NCBI GenBank assembly: GCA_963723495.1
Contig: CAVRQR010000012.1
Location: forward strand, 434,001 to 498,000
Length of the DNA: 64,000 nt
From: Gp6-AA40 sp963723495
GTDB taxonomy: Bacteria; Acidobacteriota; Vicinamibacteria; Vicinamibacterales; UBA2999
Direction of reading: 5' to 3'
In this document: positions 33,906 to 41,931 of the stretch, piece after piece
Layout of the letters: every line of letters starts with the position of its first letter
How positions within the stretch are numbered: position 1 is the first letter of the stretch
Made by a program: the position numbers and the translations under genes
Notes under the pieces: model-generated
What the model was told of the DNA's origin: nothing
The model's input: only the letters and a program-made list of their open reading frames with translations
Databases searched by the model: none

Positions 33906-34355
33906 CTCGTACCCACCCGCGTGCTCTGACTCGCCACTGCCTGCCAGCGTCCGTCGCGAACGATCCAGACATCCATGTACCTGGTACTGCACCTCTGTCG
34001 GCTTGCCATTGACCGGCCCGACCAGGTACTGCGTGAACCACACGACGGCGGTGTCGCGGTAGACCTTGACGATGAAGTCGTCGAGACGACGGGAATCGAC
34101 CTGCTGGTTGAAGTCACGTGCCAGGGCGAGCTCCTTGGCCTTGTCACCACGGCTGCCGTCGCCGTAGGTCGCGATGAACTCCTCCGCCAGCACGCTCTCG
34201 ATGAAGGCCGCATCCTGCCGGTGAAACGCCGCGTCCCACTGCCGTTCGAGATCGATGAGGACATCCTGATCCGACTTGACGTTCTGGGCCCACGCGGGCT
34301 GTACCGCGACAATCGACCCGAAAGCGACACACACCAGCACTCGTATCCAGTTCAT
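33902..34355 (-). pseudogene. exported DUF4440/SnoaL-like protein with a +1 frameshift
   Basis: NTF2-like secreted protein of about 150 aa. A signal peptide (VLVCVAFGSIVAVQPAWA-Q) is followed by DLERQWDAAFHRQDAAFIES and VVWFTQYLVGPVNGKPTEV. Near 33980-33985 one extra base shifts the frame. The expected C-terminus YMDVWIVRDGRWQAVASQST is read one frame over, ending at a TGA that overlaps the VOC ATG. The 454-nt length equals a multiple of three plus one. It may be a sequencing error or real inactivation. Confidence 0.75.
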
Positions 34356-34381
34356 AGAGCCCTCTCGACTGCATTCTCCAT

Positions 34382-35107
34382 TCAATTGAGCCCCTGAACA
34401 ATCAGCCACGCGCCCAGCAGGCCGATGAGCGCGGCGATGGCGAATCGGAACTGGCGCATCGAAAGCCCGAGCAGGATCCGCTCGCCGAGCAGCGTGCCGA
34501 TCAGCACGCCGACAGTCGCGACAGTCAGCGGCGCCGTCAACGCGGCGATTTCGCTGCCGGCACGCCACACGTAGACCGGCGTCCGCACCAGATCGACGAG
34601 CATTGCCGTTGCCGTCGCGGTTGCAACGTATTTCACCGGCGTCAGGGAGAAAGACAACATGGCCGCGGCCCGCAGTCCGCCCTGATTACCCGCGAGGCCG
34701 CCGAACAGTCCCGAGAGAAGCCCGAATACACCCACCACCGCACCTTTGACGCGGACGCGCGATGGCAGGTCCGCAAGTGTCGCGACGCAGGTTGAAACGA
34801 GCAGCAGACCAAGTGTCAGCGTCAGCGCATCGTTGGAGAAGCGGGTATAGAGGAGCGCGCCGAGCAGGCCGCCTGCTGCGCTCAGCAACCCGAAGCTGCG
34901 GACGACCGTCCAGTCGATGTTGCGGCGGAGCCGATAGCAGCGAAGTGCGGTCGCGGCCGCGTGCGGAATGGCCACGGCAGCCACTGCCGTGGAGGTTCCG
35001 AAGTTCGCGGCGAGGAGCGGTGTGAGCAGGCTTCCGATCCCGAAACCGGCGACGGCCGCAGTACCGCCACTGAGCACTGCCAGAACGAAGACGCCGAGGA
35101 GCAACAT
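34382..35107 (-). CDS. TauE/SafE-family membrane transporter
   Basis: Polytopic protein of 241 aa with about eight helices in two repeats, matching the sulfite/sulfonate exporter TauE/SafE family. GGTAAVAGFGIGSLLTPLL in repeat 1 and GLLSGLFGGLAGNQGGLRAA in repeat 2 are the family's glycine-rich turns. The substrate in this family is often undefined and no sulfur genes are adjacent. Confidence 0.88.
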   Translation of the reverse strand: MLLLGVFVLAVLSGGTAAVAGFGIGSLLTPLLAANFGTSTAVAAVAIPHAAATALRCYRLRRNIDWTVVRSFGLLSAAGGLLGALLYTRFSNDALTLTLGLLLVSTCVATLADLPSRVRVKGAVVGVFGLLSGLFGGLAGNQGGLRAAAMLSFSLTPVKYVATATATAMLVDLVRTPVYVWRAGSEIAALTAPLTVATVGVLIGTLLGERILLGLSMRQFRFAIAALIGLLGAWLIVQGLN

Positions 35108-35130
35108 TCGAAAGAGTCAGGCACCGGCGG

Positions 35131-35889
35131 TCACTTCCCGCCGGTCTTTTTCTCGTTCTCCAGGCAGATGAACTCCATCAACTGCGTGTTGGGCAGCAGT
35201 GTCACTTCGACCGTCGTGCCCCATGGTTTCGTGTAGGCCTTCGGGTCGTCGATGGTGATGCCGATGTCCATGTGACCGAAATCCTTCCGACGGAACCTCG
35301 TTGTCACATGCAGCGCCTCGGTAGAAGGCTTGCCCAACTGGTCGAGCCAGACCCTGCCGTTGAATCCGGCGCTGTCGACCACCAGCGTGTCTCCTTCCCA
35401 CTTCGCCGTCGAGTAGCCATGCCACGTCGGCGCCACATCAGGATGAGGCACGAACTGTCGGCCGTCCATGAAGGCCTGCCACCAGAGATTGAACGCTTCG
35501 TGGATGAAGAAGACGACCTTTGGTGTCTGCACGATCTGCCATGGTGCCGGCGCGAGCAACACCTTGGGCACGCCTTGTGGCAAACAGTTCGCGTCGGGCT
35601 CTTCCCTCCAGAACTTGCCTTCGGCCCGTTCGTCGTAAAGCGCCTTTGCCCACGGCTGGAACGGCACGTCCTCCTTGAGATCCCTCGCGAGGTTTCGCAG
35701 ATATCCGGTTGGTGGGTTCCAGATGCCAGACAGGTCCGGTTTGCCGTCGGGCAGGCGTGGCGCCGGAGCAGACAGATCGGGCTTGCCGTCGGGCGTTCGT
35801 GGAATCTGCGGAGCGGGAATGTTCGCCCACTGCGCGAAGGCAGTCGACGACAGAGACAAGATCAACGCGAGTTGCAGCAGTGTTCTCAC
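35131..35889 (-). CDS. secreted acidobacterial-type protein with 'TPDGKPDLSGIW' motifs
   Basis: Exported protein of 252 aa. The GTG at 35889, with GGAGG 5 nt upstream, starts a signal peptide (TLLQLALILSLSSTAFA-Q). PRTPDGKPDLSAPAPRLPDG and PDGKPDLSGIWNPP repeat the short motif that is abundant in Acidobacteriota secreted proteins. Later segments, TWHGYSTAKWEGDTLVVDS and TEALHVTTRFRRKDFGHMD, form the conserved core of the same family. Function unknown. Confidence 0.8.
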   Translation of the reverse strand: MRTLLQLALILSLSSTAFAQWANIPAPQIPRTPDGKPDLSAPAPRLPDGKPDLSGIWNPPTGYLRNLARDLKEDVPFQPWAKALYDERAEGKFWREEPDANCLPQGVPKVLLAPAPWQIVQTPKVVFFIHEAFNLWWQAFMDGRQFVPHPDVAPTWHGYSTAKWEGDTLVVDSAGFNGRVWLDQLGKPSTEALHVTTRFRRKDFGHMDIGITIDDPKAYTKPWGTTVEVTLLPNTQLMEFICLENEKKTGGK

Positions 35890-35972
35890 GCCGGCCTCCA
35901 ATCGGCCACTACTCTATCTGAGTCAGCGTGGACTGGCGCGTCCGTTTATCAACGGCGTAACGGCGGGTAACG

Positions 35973-37031
35973 TCAGGACATTCGCTCCCACCACAGGATG
36001 TATTCGAGCGACTCACCGCCCACTTCGATGGGAGGCGTCGAGAGTCGCAGCCGTCCGTTCTCGTCAAACGTGTAGGAACGGACAAGGTTGGCGCCCGTCC
36101 AGTTCGGGAACGACGCGCCGTGGACGTAGTGGGTGACGGCACGCGTCGAGTCATCCACGGAGTAGGTACCGTAGTAGCCGATGTATCCATCGAAGGCGTC
36201 GCGCACTTCGGCGTCGGTACCGAGAGCCGGATCCCGGCTTGCGAAACGCGCACGCTCGGTCTTCATGAGCTGCGCGGACATGTTGCCGGAGGCGTCGTAA
36301 ACGAGTTGTCCCTTCGGCTTCTCGCCGAACGGGAACTGCACCTGGCCCTTCGAGTTGCGCGTCTCGCAGGAGAGCAACCGCCATGCACCGACAAATCGTG
36401 ATGCGATGTTGCTGGACTGGACCACGTCCTCTTCGGCCTCTCGGGACGCAGCGTTGGTGCGAACGACGATCATCAGCCCGGACGCCCACGCCAGCTTCAC
36501 GGTGACGAAGTCGGCGCGCTGCTCCAGGCGCTCGATCAGGGCCGGCACCTTGGGTGCGTGCCCCTCCGGCCAGTTTGGTTGAGGGAGCAGATCGTCGATG
36601 ACGTACATCCCACCGGGTCGCAGCAGCGCAAGCGCTTCATCGAGATGAGAGAACTTGCCGGGCCACGCGTCGGCGTAAATCAAGTCGAAGCTACCAGCCG
36701 GCGCCTGAGCGATGAACTCCGCGCCATCCATGACATGGAACGACACCCGCGGGTCAGCGCCGAGATTACGTTCGGCAACTGACACGAACACTCGCTCCGT
36801 ATCGACGCTGTCGAGCCTCGACGCTGAATCCATCCCTGACAGCAGCCACGCAGTCCCATGGCCGGTTCCTGTGCCGAGCTCCAGAAAGCGACCGCCAGGC
36901 TTCGATGCAGCGAGCGTGGCCAGGAGGGCACCAACCTTTGGCTCGGACACCATGTTGAAGTTGAGGGCCTCAGTTTCCGAGAGGATGGCCGGCACGGACA
37001 CCGGTATTCGAGCGAGAGTTTGATCGTTCAT
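35973..37031 (-). CDS. SAM methyltransferase fused to a lipocalin-like domain
   Basis: Two-domain protein of 352 aa. Residues about 1-200 are a class I O-methyltransferase-like domain: FLELGTGTGHGTAWL (SAM loop, 49-63), YADAWPGKFSHLDEAL and LLRPGGMYVIDDLL. Residues about 213-352 are a lipocalin-like (Lipocalin_5 type) domain: RFVGAWRLLSCETRN, GQLVYDASGNMSAQLM, YIGYYGTYSVDDS and FPNWTGANLVRSYTFDENG. The linker is short (TNAASREAEEDVVQSS). I do not recall this pairing as standard. No signal peptide is present. Confidence 0.85.
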   Translation of the reverse strand: MNDQTLARIPVSVPAILSETEALNFNMVSEPKVGALLATLAASKPGGRFLELGTGTGHGTAWLLSGMDSASRLDSVDTERVFVSVAERNLGADPRVSFHVMDGAEFIAQAPAGSFDLIYADAWPGKFSHLDEALALLRPGGMYVIDDLLPQPNWPEGHAPKVPALIERLEQRADFVTVKLAWASGLMIVVRTNAASREAEEDVVQSSNIASRFVGAWRLLSCETRNSKGQVQFPFGEKPKGQLVYDASGNMSAQLMKTERARFASRDPALGTDAEVRDAFDGYIGYYGTYSVDDSTRAVTHYVHGASFPNWTGANLVRSYTFDENGRLRLSTPPIEVGGESLEYILWWERMS

Positions 37032-37082
37032 CTGGGCACGCTACTCATGGCAATTGATGCAGATGGAGGGCCGGCGACCAAC

Positions 37083-37706
37083 TCACAGGACGCGTGCGTC
37101 GCGGAGCGACCGCGCCGCCAGATCGATCGCCGCATTGGCCTCGAGTTCCTGCGGACCGATCACACACCAATCCAGAACGTTGGTCAGGCCGCTGCTGGAG
37201 TCCATGTTCCCGTAAATCAGTCTCTTCAGATAGGCCTGCTCCCGGTCGGGGCCAAGCCGCTGCGCGATTCGCTGAAAGTACCAGACGACGGAATTCTGCA
37301 TCGCGGAGGCCAGGGTGTGGTCGCGCCGCGCGGACTCCGGCCACTGACCGGAGCCGTCGTACGCCAGCTTGTCATCTGGTCCGCTGATCACACCGGAATC
37401 GAGAGCAGCGAGCGCGTGCGGGACCTTGAACGTCGAGGCCGGAGTAATCCTCGTTCGGCAGGCATCGGCAGGACCGCGACGCACTTCGCCGACGCCGAGC
37501 TCGAATAGCAGGAAGCAGGACTCGATCGACGAGGACGCCGGCTGCGACCGCGGCTCGCGTATCTGCGCCGACACCCCGCCCCCAACCAACGGCAGCGACA
37601 GGACGATGAGCGGAATCCCTACGGTGTGGCAGAAGCGATTCACCGGGTGCCGGTGACTCTGCCCGTATCGTGCGATCCACTCGTCCCAGGATCTTCCGCC
37701 AAGCAT
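37083..37706 (-). pseudogene. truncated mosaic class D (OXA) beta-lactamase with a DUF962-like N-terminus
   Basis: Open frame of 207 codons that joins three pieces. Residues 1-40 (SWDEWIARYGQSHRHPVNRF, then HTVGIPLIVL) look like the start of a DUF962/Mpo1-like membrane protein. Residues about 60-175 are a class D penicilloyl-serine transferase: S91-TF-K94, SVV at 139-141 and YGN at 165-167. After GLTN the sequence stops matching the family (VLDWCVIGPQELEANAAIDL), and the region that should carry the KTG motif is absent. It is probably inactive as a beta-lactamase and looks like a recombination product. Confidence 0.6.
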
Positions 37707-37785
37707 GAATCTACGTCCGTGGCTGATCGTAAATCAGGAACAGCAGCTGTGCGAGCACGCCCGGTGCCGTGCGGCGCTGCAAGGG

Positions 37786-38322
37786 TCAGGCAGTGCTCTC
37801 CGCGAGAGTGCGCAGCACATGCTCGGCTCGCGATCCGACAGGCACGCGCGGTACTTCATTGAGCTCGTAGCCGCATGAACGGTACCACTCTACGACCTTG
37901 GTGTGAACGTCAACGGCCTCAGAAAACGACTGGTCGCGTTCTGCGTCGTTGGCGTAGATCGCTTCCCACGGTGGTAGCACGAACACGGTGCGATGGAACG
38001 GGTAGGTCGCGAGCATGGAGGTCAGCTCAATGGCAGGAAGGGGTGATGCCTTGTGCAACATGCCAAGAGCTTCGATCAGGCTGCGATCGAAGAAGACCCA
38101 CCCGGAAGTGTGAGGGCGACTGAGGTACTTTTCGATGTCGCGACGCAGAATCTCCCGAGCGAATGCACCAGGATCCGGTCGAGGACTCGCACCGCGCGCT
38201 AGACGCTCCGCGATGATGGCGCGCGCAGACTCATCGACCGTTTCGTAGCCCCGGGCGGCAAGCTCGGCGAGCAGGGTCGTCTTGCCTGCTCCCGGCCCGC
38301 CGGTGACGATGACATGAGACAT
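37786..38322 (-). CDS. AAA-family ATPase/kinase-like P-loop protein
   Basis: P-loop NTPase of 178 aa of the AAA_28-like group, whose members resemble nicotinamide-riboside or nucleoside kinases. The Walker A motif GGPGAGKTT is at 8-16. ETVDESARAIIAERL and WVFFDRSLIEALGML (Walker B-like Asp) follow, then VFVLPPWEAIYANDAERDQS and a C-terminal VEWYRSCGYELNEVP. The substrate is unknown. Cassette B lies 25 nt upstream of its ATG. Confidence 0.8.
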   Translation of the reverse strand: MSHVIVTGGPGAGKTTLLAELAARGYETVDESARAIIAERLARGASPRPDPGAFAREILRRDIEKYLSRPHTSGWVFFDRSLIEALGMLHKASPLPAIELTSMLATYPFHRTVFVLPPWEAIYANDAERDQSFSEAVDVHTKVVEWYRSCGYELNEVPRVPVGSRAEHVLRTLAESTA

Positions 38323-38342
38323 TCAGACTAGAGAGCTGCGCC

Positions 38343-38423
38343 CGTCAACTCCCAACTGCCAAACTCCAATTCCCAACGAATCGGGCCTTTTGGGAGTTGG
38401 GAGTTGGCGATTGGGCGTTGACG
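38343..38423. repeat. 4x7-nt inverted-repeat cassette B
   Basis: The left arm (38348-38375) is four 7-nt units of the ACTCCCA type. The right arm (38391-38418) is four of the TGGGAGT type. The arms match at 21 of 28 positions around a 15-nt centre and are flanked by perfect CGTCA/TGACG ends. It lies between two minus-strand genes. A T-run follows on the plus strand. Confidence 0.85.
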
Positions 38424-38484
38424 CGTTTTTCAGCACCCTGCTTGAGCGCTGGTCTCGCCCGTTGGTTGGAACGCGTCCGGATCG

Positions 38485-38976
38485 TCAGTCGCCAGGTCCC
38501 GTGAAAGGAAATCGAGGAATCCAACGCCCAACCCGCTGGCAGTATTCGTCGTAAGAGTTACCGAACTCCCGGCGCAGCGTCGGCTCCTCGTAACCCATGA
38601 CGAAGAGATTCGCGCACAGGAACCAGATGGCCCAATAGACGGTAAGCGCCGATGAACCGGTGACGAGGGCCTCGCCGAGCACGATGATCGTGACGCTGAG
38701 ATACATCGGATTGCGAACGTACCGGTAAAGTCCGCGAACAACCAGGTGACGAGGCGGGTCGACCGGCGACAGCGTGCCACGCCCGCTGCGAGCGAACTCG
38801 AAAATACATGCCCCAAGCAGTGCAGCGCCGAGCGCGATGAAGAAGAGCCCAAGAACCTGCCCTGCGCTCAGCACGTCGAGCCGCACTCGATTCAGGCCGA
38901 AGTACCTCCACGGCAGATACCCGGCGAAGAAGCCTGGAAGCAGGAACGTCCACAGAAGGCTGCGCAGGGCGAGCAT
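38485..38976 (-). CDS. isoprenylcysteine carboxylmethyltransferase-like membrane protein
   Basis: Integral membrane methyltransferase-family protein of 163 aa with about four helices. The C-terminal SAM-binding signature of the ICMT/PEMT family is clear: HLVVRGLYRYVRNPMYLSV, then YEEPTLRREFGNSYDEYCQR and the final RWIPRF. Bacterial members methylate small substrates that are mostly unidentified. The ATG at 38976 is preferred over upstream starts because it begins the first helix. Confidence 0.85.
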   Translation of the reverse strand: MLALRSLLWTFLLPGFFAGYLPWRYFGLNRVRLDVLSAGQVLGLFFIALGAALLGACIFEFARSGRGTLSPVDPPRHLVVRGLYRYVRNPMYLSVTIIVLGEALVTGSSALTVYWAIWFLCANLFVMGYEEPTLRREFGNSYDEYCQRVGRWIPRFPFTGPGD

Positions 38977-39016
38977 TGGAGATTGTTGACTTTGATCGCA
39001 CCGACAACCGCGCCAG

Positions 39017-40387
39017 CTACGACAGCTGTGAGATCTCCTGATAGAGATACGCCGACGCGATGATGCCGTTGTGGAAGTTGCCCAGGTCGAGCCGCTCGTC
39101 AGGCGCGTGGGCGTTCTCATCCGGAAGCCCGACGCCGAACAGCACGCTCGGCAACCCGAGTTCCTGCTGGAACGTCGAGACGACCGGGATCGAACCGCCC
39201 TCGCGGTTGAAGACCGGAGCCTGCCCGAAGCCCTGTTCGATCGCCCGGCCGGCCGCGCGGACGTACTTGTTGTCGAACTCCGTCATCCACGGCTTGCCGC
39301 CGTGCATGCGCGTGACCTTGAGCTCCACGGTCTTGGGACAGACCTTCTGTAGATACGCTTCGAACAGATCGCCGATCTTCTTCGGGTCCTGGTCGGGGAC
39401 GAGGCGCATGCTGACCTTGGCCATCGCTGTCGCCGGCAGCACCGTCTTGGCGCCCTCACCGGTAAATCCGGACAGCAGCCCGTTCACCTCGAATGTCGGC
39501 CGCGCCCAGACGCGCTCGAGCGTCGAGTACCCCGACTCACCAAAGAGCTTCGGCGCGCCGAGCTCCTTGCGGTACTTCGTCTCGTTGAACGGCAGCTTCT
39601 TCCACTCCGCGCGCTCCGCATCGCTCAGCGGCCGCACATCGTCGTAGAAGCCAGGAATCTTGATGCGCCCGCTGCGATCCTTCATCTGCGTCAGGACGCT
39701 CGCGAGCACGAACCCCGGGTTGGCAACGGCACCGCCGAACGATCCCGAGTGCAGATCGCTCCTGGTCCCGCGCAAGTCGATCTGGAAATAGGTCAGACCG
39801 CGCAGGCCATAGCAGATCGAGGGAATGCCGCGATCGAACATTGGTGAGTCGGAGATGACGACGACGTCGGCGGCGAGCTCGGTCTTGTGGGATCGCACGA
39901 AGTCGTCCAGGTGGACGCTGCCGACCTCTTCCTCACCCTCGATGAAGAACTTGATGTTGAGCGGCAGGCTGCCATTCTTCTTCAGGTGCGCCTCGACCGC
40001 CTTGATGTGCATGAACACCTGCCCCTTGTCGTCGGCCGAGCCGCGCGCGTAGATCTCACCGTCACGAACCGTCGCCTCGAAGGGCGGGCTGGTCCAGAGA
40101 TCGACCGGGTCGACAGGCTGCACGTCGTAATGCCCGTAGAACAGAATCGTTGGCTTGCCGGGCGCCTTGAGCCAGTCGCCGTAGACGACCGGGTTGCCGG
40201 GTGTCTCGATGAGCCGGACGTTCTCCATGCCAACCTGGCGCAGCGCATCAGCAGTCCATTCGGCCGCCCGTCGAACATCGCCGCTGTGAGCCGGGAGCGC
40301 GCTGATGCTCGGGATGGCGAGGTACTGCTTGAGTTCATCGACGTACCTGTCGCGGTTGACGTTGATGTAATCGACGACCTGATTCAT
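39017..40387 (-). CDS. M20-family dipeptidase
   Basis: Zinc-dependent aminoacyl-dipeptidase of 456 aa. FYGHYDVQPVDPVDLWTSPP provides the first His/Asp ligands. IYARGSADDKGQVFMHIKA holds the bridging Asp, and FFIEGEEEVGSVHLDDF the catalytic Glu pair. A dimerisation lid is inserted (about 195-330). The late His lies in AHAPDERLDLGNFHNGI. The ATG at 40387 overlaps the stop of the metallo-hydrolase gene (ATGA). An in-frame ATG at 40405 is less likely. Confidence 0.92.
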   Translation of the reverse strand: MNQVVDYINVNRDRYVDELKQYLAIPSISALPAHSGDVRRAAEWTADALRQVGMENVRLIETPGNPVVYGDWLKAPGKPTILFYGHYDVQPVDPVDLWTSPPFEATVRDGEIYARGSADDKGQVFMHIKAVEAHLKKNGSLPLNIKFFIEGEEEVGSVHLDDFVRSHKTELAADVVVISDSPMFDRGIPSICYGLRGLTYFQIDLRGTRSDLHSGSFGGAVANPGFVLASVLTQMKDRSGRIKIPGFYDDVRPLSDAERAEWKKLPFNETKYRKELGAPKLFGESGYSTLERVWARPTFEVNGLLSGFTGEGAKTVLPATAMAKVSMRLVPDQDPKKIGDLFEAYLQKVCPKTVELKVTRMHGGKPWMTEFDNKYVRAAGRAIEQGFGQAPVFNREGGSIPVVSTFQQELGLPSVLFGVGLPDENAHAPDERLDLGNFHNGIIASAYLYQEISQLS

Positions 40388-41181
40388 GGCTCCATGATAT
40401 GCCACGACTCGTGGTGGCGACGGGCGCGCCCTTCACGTTCGAGCTTGAGCAGGTGGGCAAGGATCGTCTCACGGGCGACCTGCGTCAAATCTTGCCTGAG
40501 TCCACGGTAGATCAACGGCACCAGCGCATCAGGCGTCGCTGGTCCGGCGCGAAGCGCCGAGAGAATCTGTTCTTCCCGCTCCCGCCGATGCTGCAGGTAG
40601 CCGTTCAGCAAGGCATCGGGGTCATCGATGATCGGACCATGGGCCGGCAGCAGACGTGTCGGCCTCAGCGCACGCACGCGGTCCAATGAGGCCAGGTAAT
40701 CAGCGAGATCGCCGCGCAGGTTGGGCGGGATGTACACCGTGGTTCCCTTGACCGCAAGGTCACCCGAGAACATCGTGCGCGACTCCTGATGCCAGAAGCA
40801 GAGATGATCGGGCGCGTGCCCCGGCGTATACACCACCAGCAATCGATCGTCGCCCGCCTCTACGACATCACCGTCGCCAATCGTCTGCCACGCCACGGGC
40901 CACCGGCTGTCGCGTTCGGCCCAGGGCATCTTGAAGAACCTCACGCCCTGAAAACGGCCCGCGATCGCGACGGCCCCCGACGCATGATCGACATGCGCGT
41001 GTGTCACGAGCACCTGCGCCAACGACGCACCAGCAAGCGCTGCCTCAACGGCATCAAGGTGCCTTGGATCGCCGGTGCCCGCGTCGATGAGCGTCGGTGT
41101 GCGTCCCAGGACCAGCCACGTCCAGTTGCCGTCGCCGGTCATCGGGCCGGGATTGAGGGCATGAATTGGAACAGGCGTCAT
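40384..41181 (-). CDS. metallo-beta-lactamase-fold hydrolase (LACTB2/glyoxalase II-like)
   Basis: Soluble hydrolase of 265 aa. The metal-binding motif THAHVDHASG is intact. Later ligands lie in TPGHAPDHLCFW, MFSGDLAV and LLPAHGPIIDDP. A C-terminal winged-helix-like region (about 195-265) matches the LACTB2-like group. The ATG at 41181 has AGAGG about 9 nt upstream. It sits in the 5' arm of the GGGTCAGACC inverted repeat. Confidence 0.88.
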   Translation of the reverse strand: MTPVPIHALNPGPMTGDGNWTWLVLGRTPTLIDAGTGDPRHLDAVEAALAGASLAQVLVTHAHVDHASGAVAIAGRFQGVRFFKMPWAERDSRWPVAWQTIGDGDVVEAGDDRLLVVYTPGHAPDHLCFWHQESRTMFSGDLAVKGTTVYIPPNLRGDLADYLASLDRVRALRPTRLLPAHGPIIDDPDALLNGYLQHRREREEQILSALRAGPATPDALVPLIYRGLRQDLTQVARETILAHLLKLEREGRARRHHESWHIMEP

Positions 41182-41220
41182 GGGGTCAGACCTCTTGATA
41201 GAGATCGGCTCAAGGGTCTG
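41182..41220. repeat. inverted repeat GGGTCAGACC/GGTCTGACCC
   Basis: GGGTCAGACC and CTTGA sit on one arm and TCAAGGGTCTGACCC on the other. They match except for one extra base and flank an 11-nt centre just upstream of the metallo-hydrolase start. I have seen GGGTCAGACCC-type palindromes dispersed in several bacterial genomes. Function unknown. Confidence 0.55.
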
Positions 41221-41255
41221 ACCCTCGAAAGTGCAGCCACAGCGACAGGGCCATG

Positions 41256-41891
41256 TCAGTACGCAGGAAACACGAGCGATACCCACATGACCATCCTCGA
41301 GACGTCCGGATATTGCCAGAGCATCAGCAGCATCAGCGCTGACCAGATGCTGCCGATCACGTTTGTGAAGAGCCGCAAGACGGGCGTTCGCGACGGGTAG
41401 ACGTAACGAATCGGGATGAAGACCAGAACAACGAACACCAGCAGCACGGCGGCATTCACGGGCGAGGACCATCCGGCGACGATCAGGTAGAACACGACGA
41501 CATTCCAATACGACGGGAAGCCTGTGAAGAAGTGGTCGGCCGTCTTGGCGTCTCGACGGCTGAAGCCATAGCCGCTGGCAAGAAGTATCGCGACGGCAAC
41601 GGGGAGGGCCCACGCGTCCGGCACGAGCACCGCGCGCCACACGCACAACGCTGGAACAAAGACGTACGTCAGATAGTCGACGATGTCGTCGAGCTTTGCG
41701 CCGTCGAACCACGGGATGCGCTCGGCGACACGCGCACGCCTCGCCAGGACGCCGTCGGTCGCATCAATGACGACCTGCAGCCACAACCAGAAGAACGCGG
41801 CGCGATAGTTGAAGTCGATGACCGCTCGCGCGGCAAGAAAGGCAAGGACGACCCCGCTCGCGGTATAGGCGTGTACCGAGCCAGGCGCCAA
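41256..41891 (-). CDS. pcs: CDP-alcohol phosphatidyltransferase, phosphatidylcholine-synthase-like
   Basis: Membrane enzyme of 211 aa that would join CDP-diacylglycerol and an alcohol headgroup. The family motif is clear: DATDGVLARRARV, then WFDGAKLDDIVDYLTY, giving DGxxAR...G...D...D. The 'GAKLDDIVDYLTYVFVPAL' region and HFFTGFPSYWNVVVFYL resemble bacterial phosphatidylcholine synthase. The only available start is TTG at 41891, immediately next to cassette C, whose GGGAG may act as ribosome-binding site. The subfamily assignment is moderate. Confidence 0.75.
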   Translation of the reverse strand: MAPGSVHAYTASGVVLAFLAARAVIDFNYRAAFFWLWLQVVIDATDGVLARRARVAERIPWFDGAKLDDIVDYLTYVFVPALCVWRAVLVPDAWALPVAVAILLASGYGFSRRDAKTADHFFTGFPSYWNVVVFYLIVAGWSSPVNAAVLLVFVVLVFIPIRYVYPSRTPVLRLFTNVIGSIWSALMLLMLWQYPDVSRMVMWVSLVFPAY

Positions 41892-41894
41892 TCA

Positions 41895-41923
41895 ACTCCC
41901 AACTCCCAACTTCCCAACTCCCA
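41895..41923. repeat. single-arm 4x7-nt repeat cassette C
   Basis: Four units of the ACTCCCA type (one has 8 nt), followed by CGAGGCCTT, which resembles the centre of cassette B (GGCCTT). No second arm is present. It fills the gap between the thyX stop and the TTG start of the phosphatidyltransferase gene, ending 3 nt before that start. Confidence 0.8.
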
Positions 41924-41931
41924 ACGAGGCC

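Noticed and set aside
33902..34355. A DUF4440-VOC fusion protein
   Set aside because: The frame does run from one domain to the other, but only because of a one-base insertion. The original stop overlaps the VOC start (ATGA).
37786..38322. Antibiotic-resistance function for the P-loop gene next to the OXA fragment
   Set aside because: Its sequence fits nucleoside-kinase-like AAA_28 proteins, and the OXA gene itself is truncated, so a resistance cassette is not supported.
38343..38430. Rho-independent terminator (cassette B followed by TTTTT)
   Set aside because: The T-run follows on the plus strand, whereas both flanking genes are on the minus strand. The same architecture elsewhere has no T-run.
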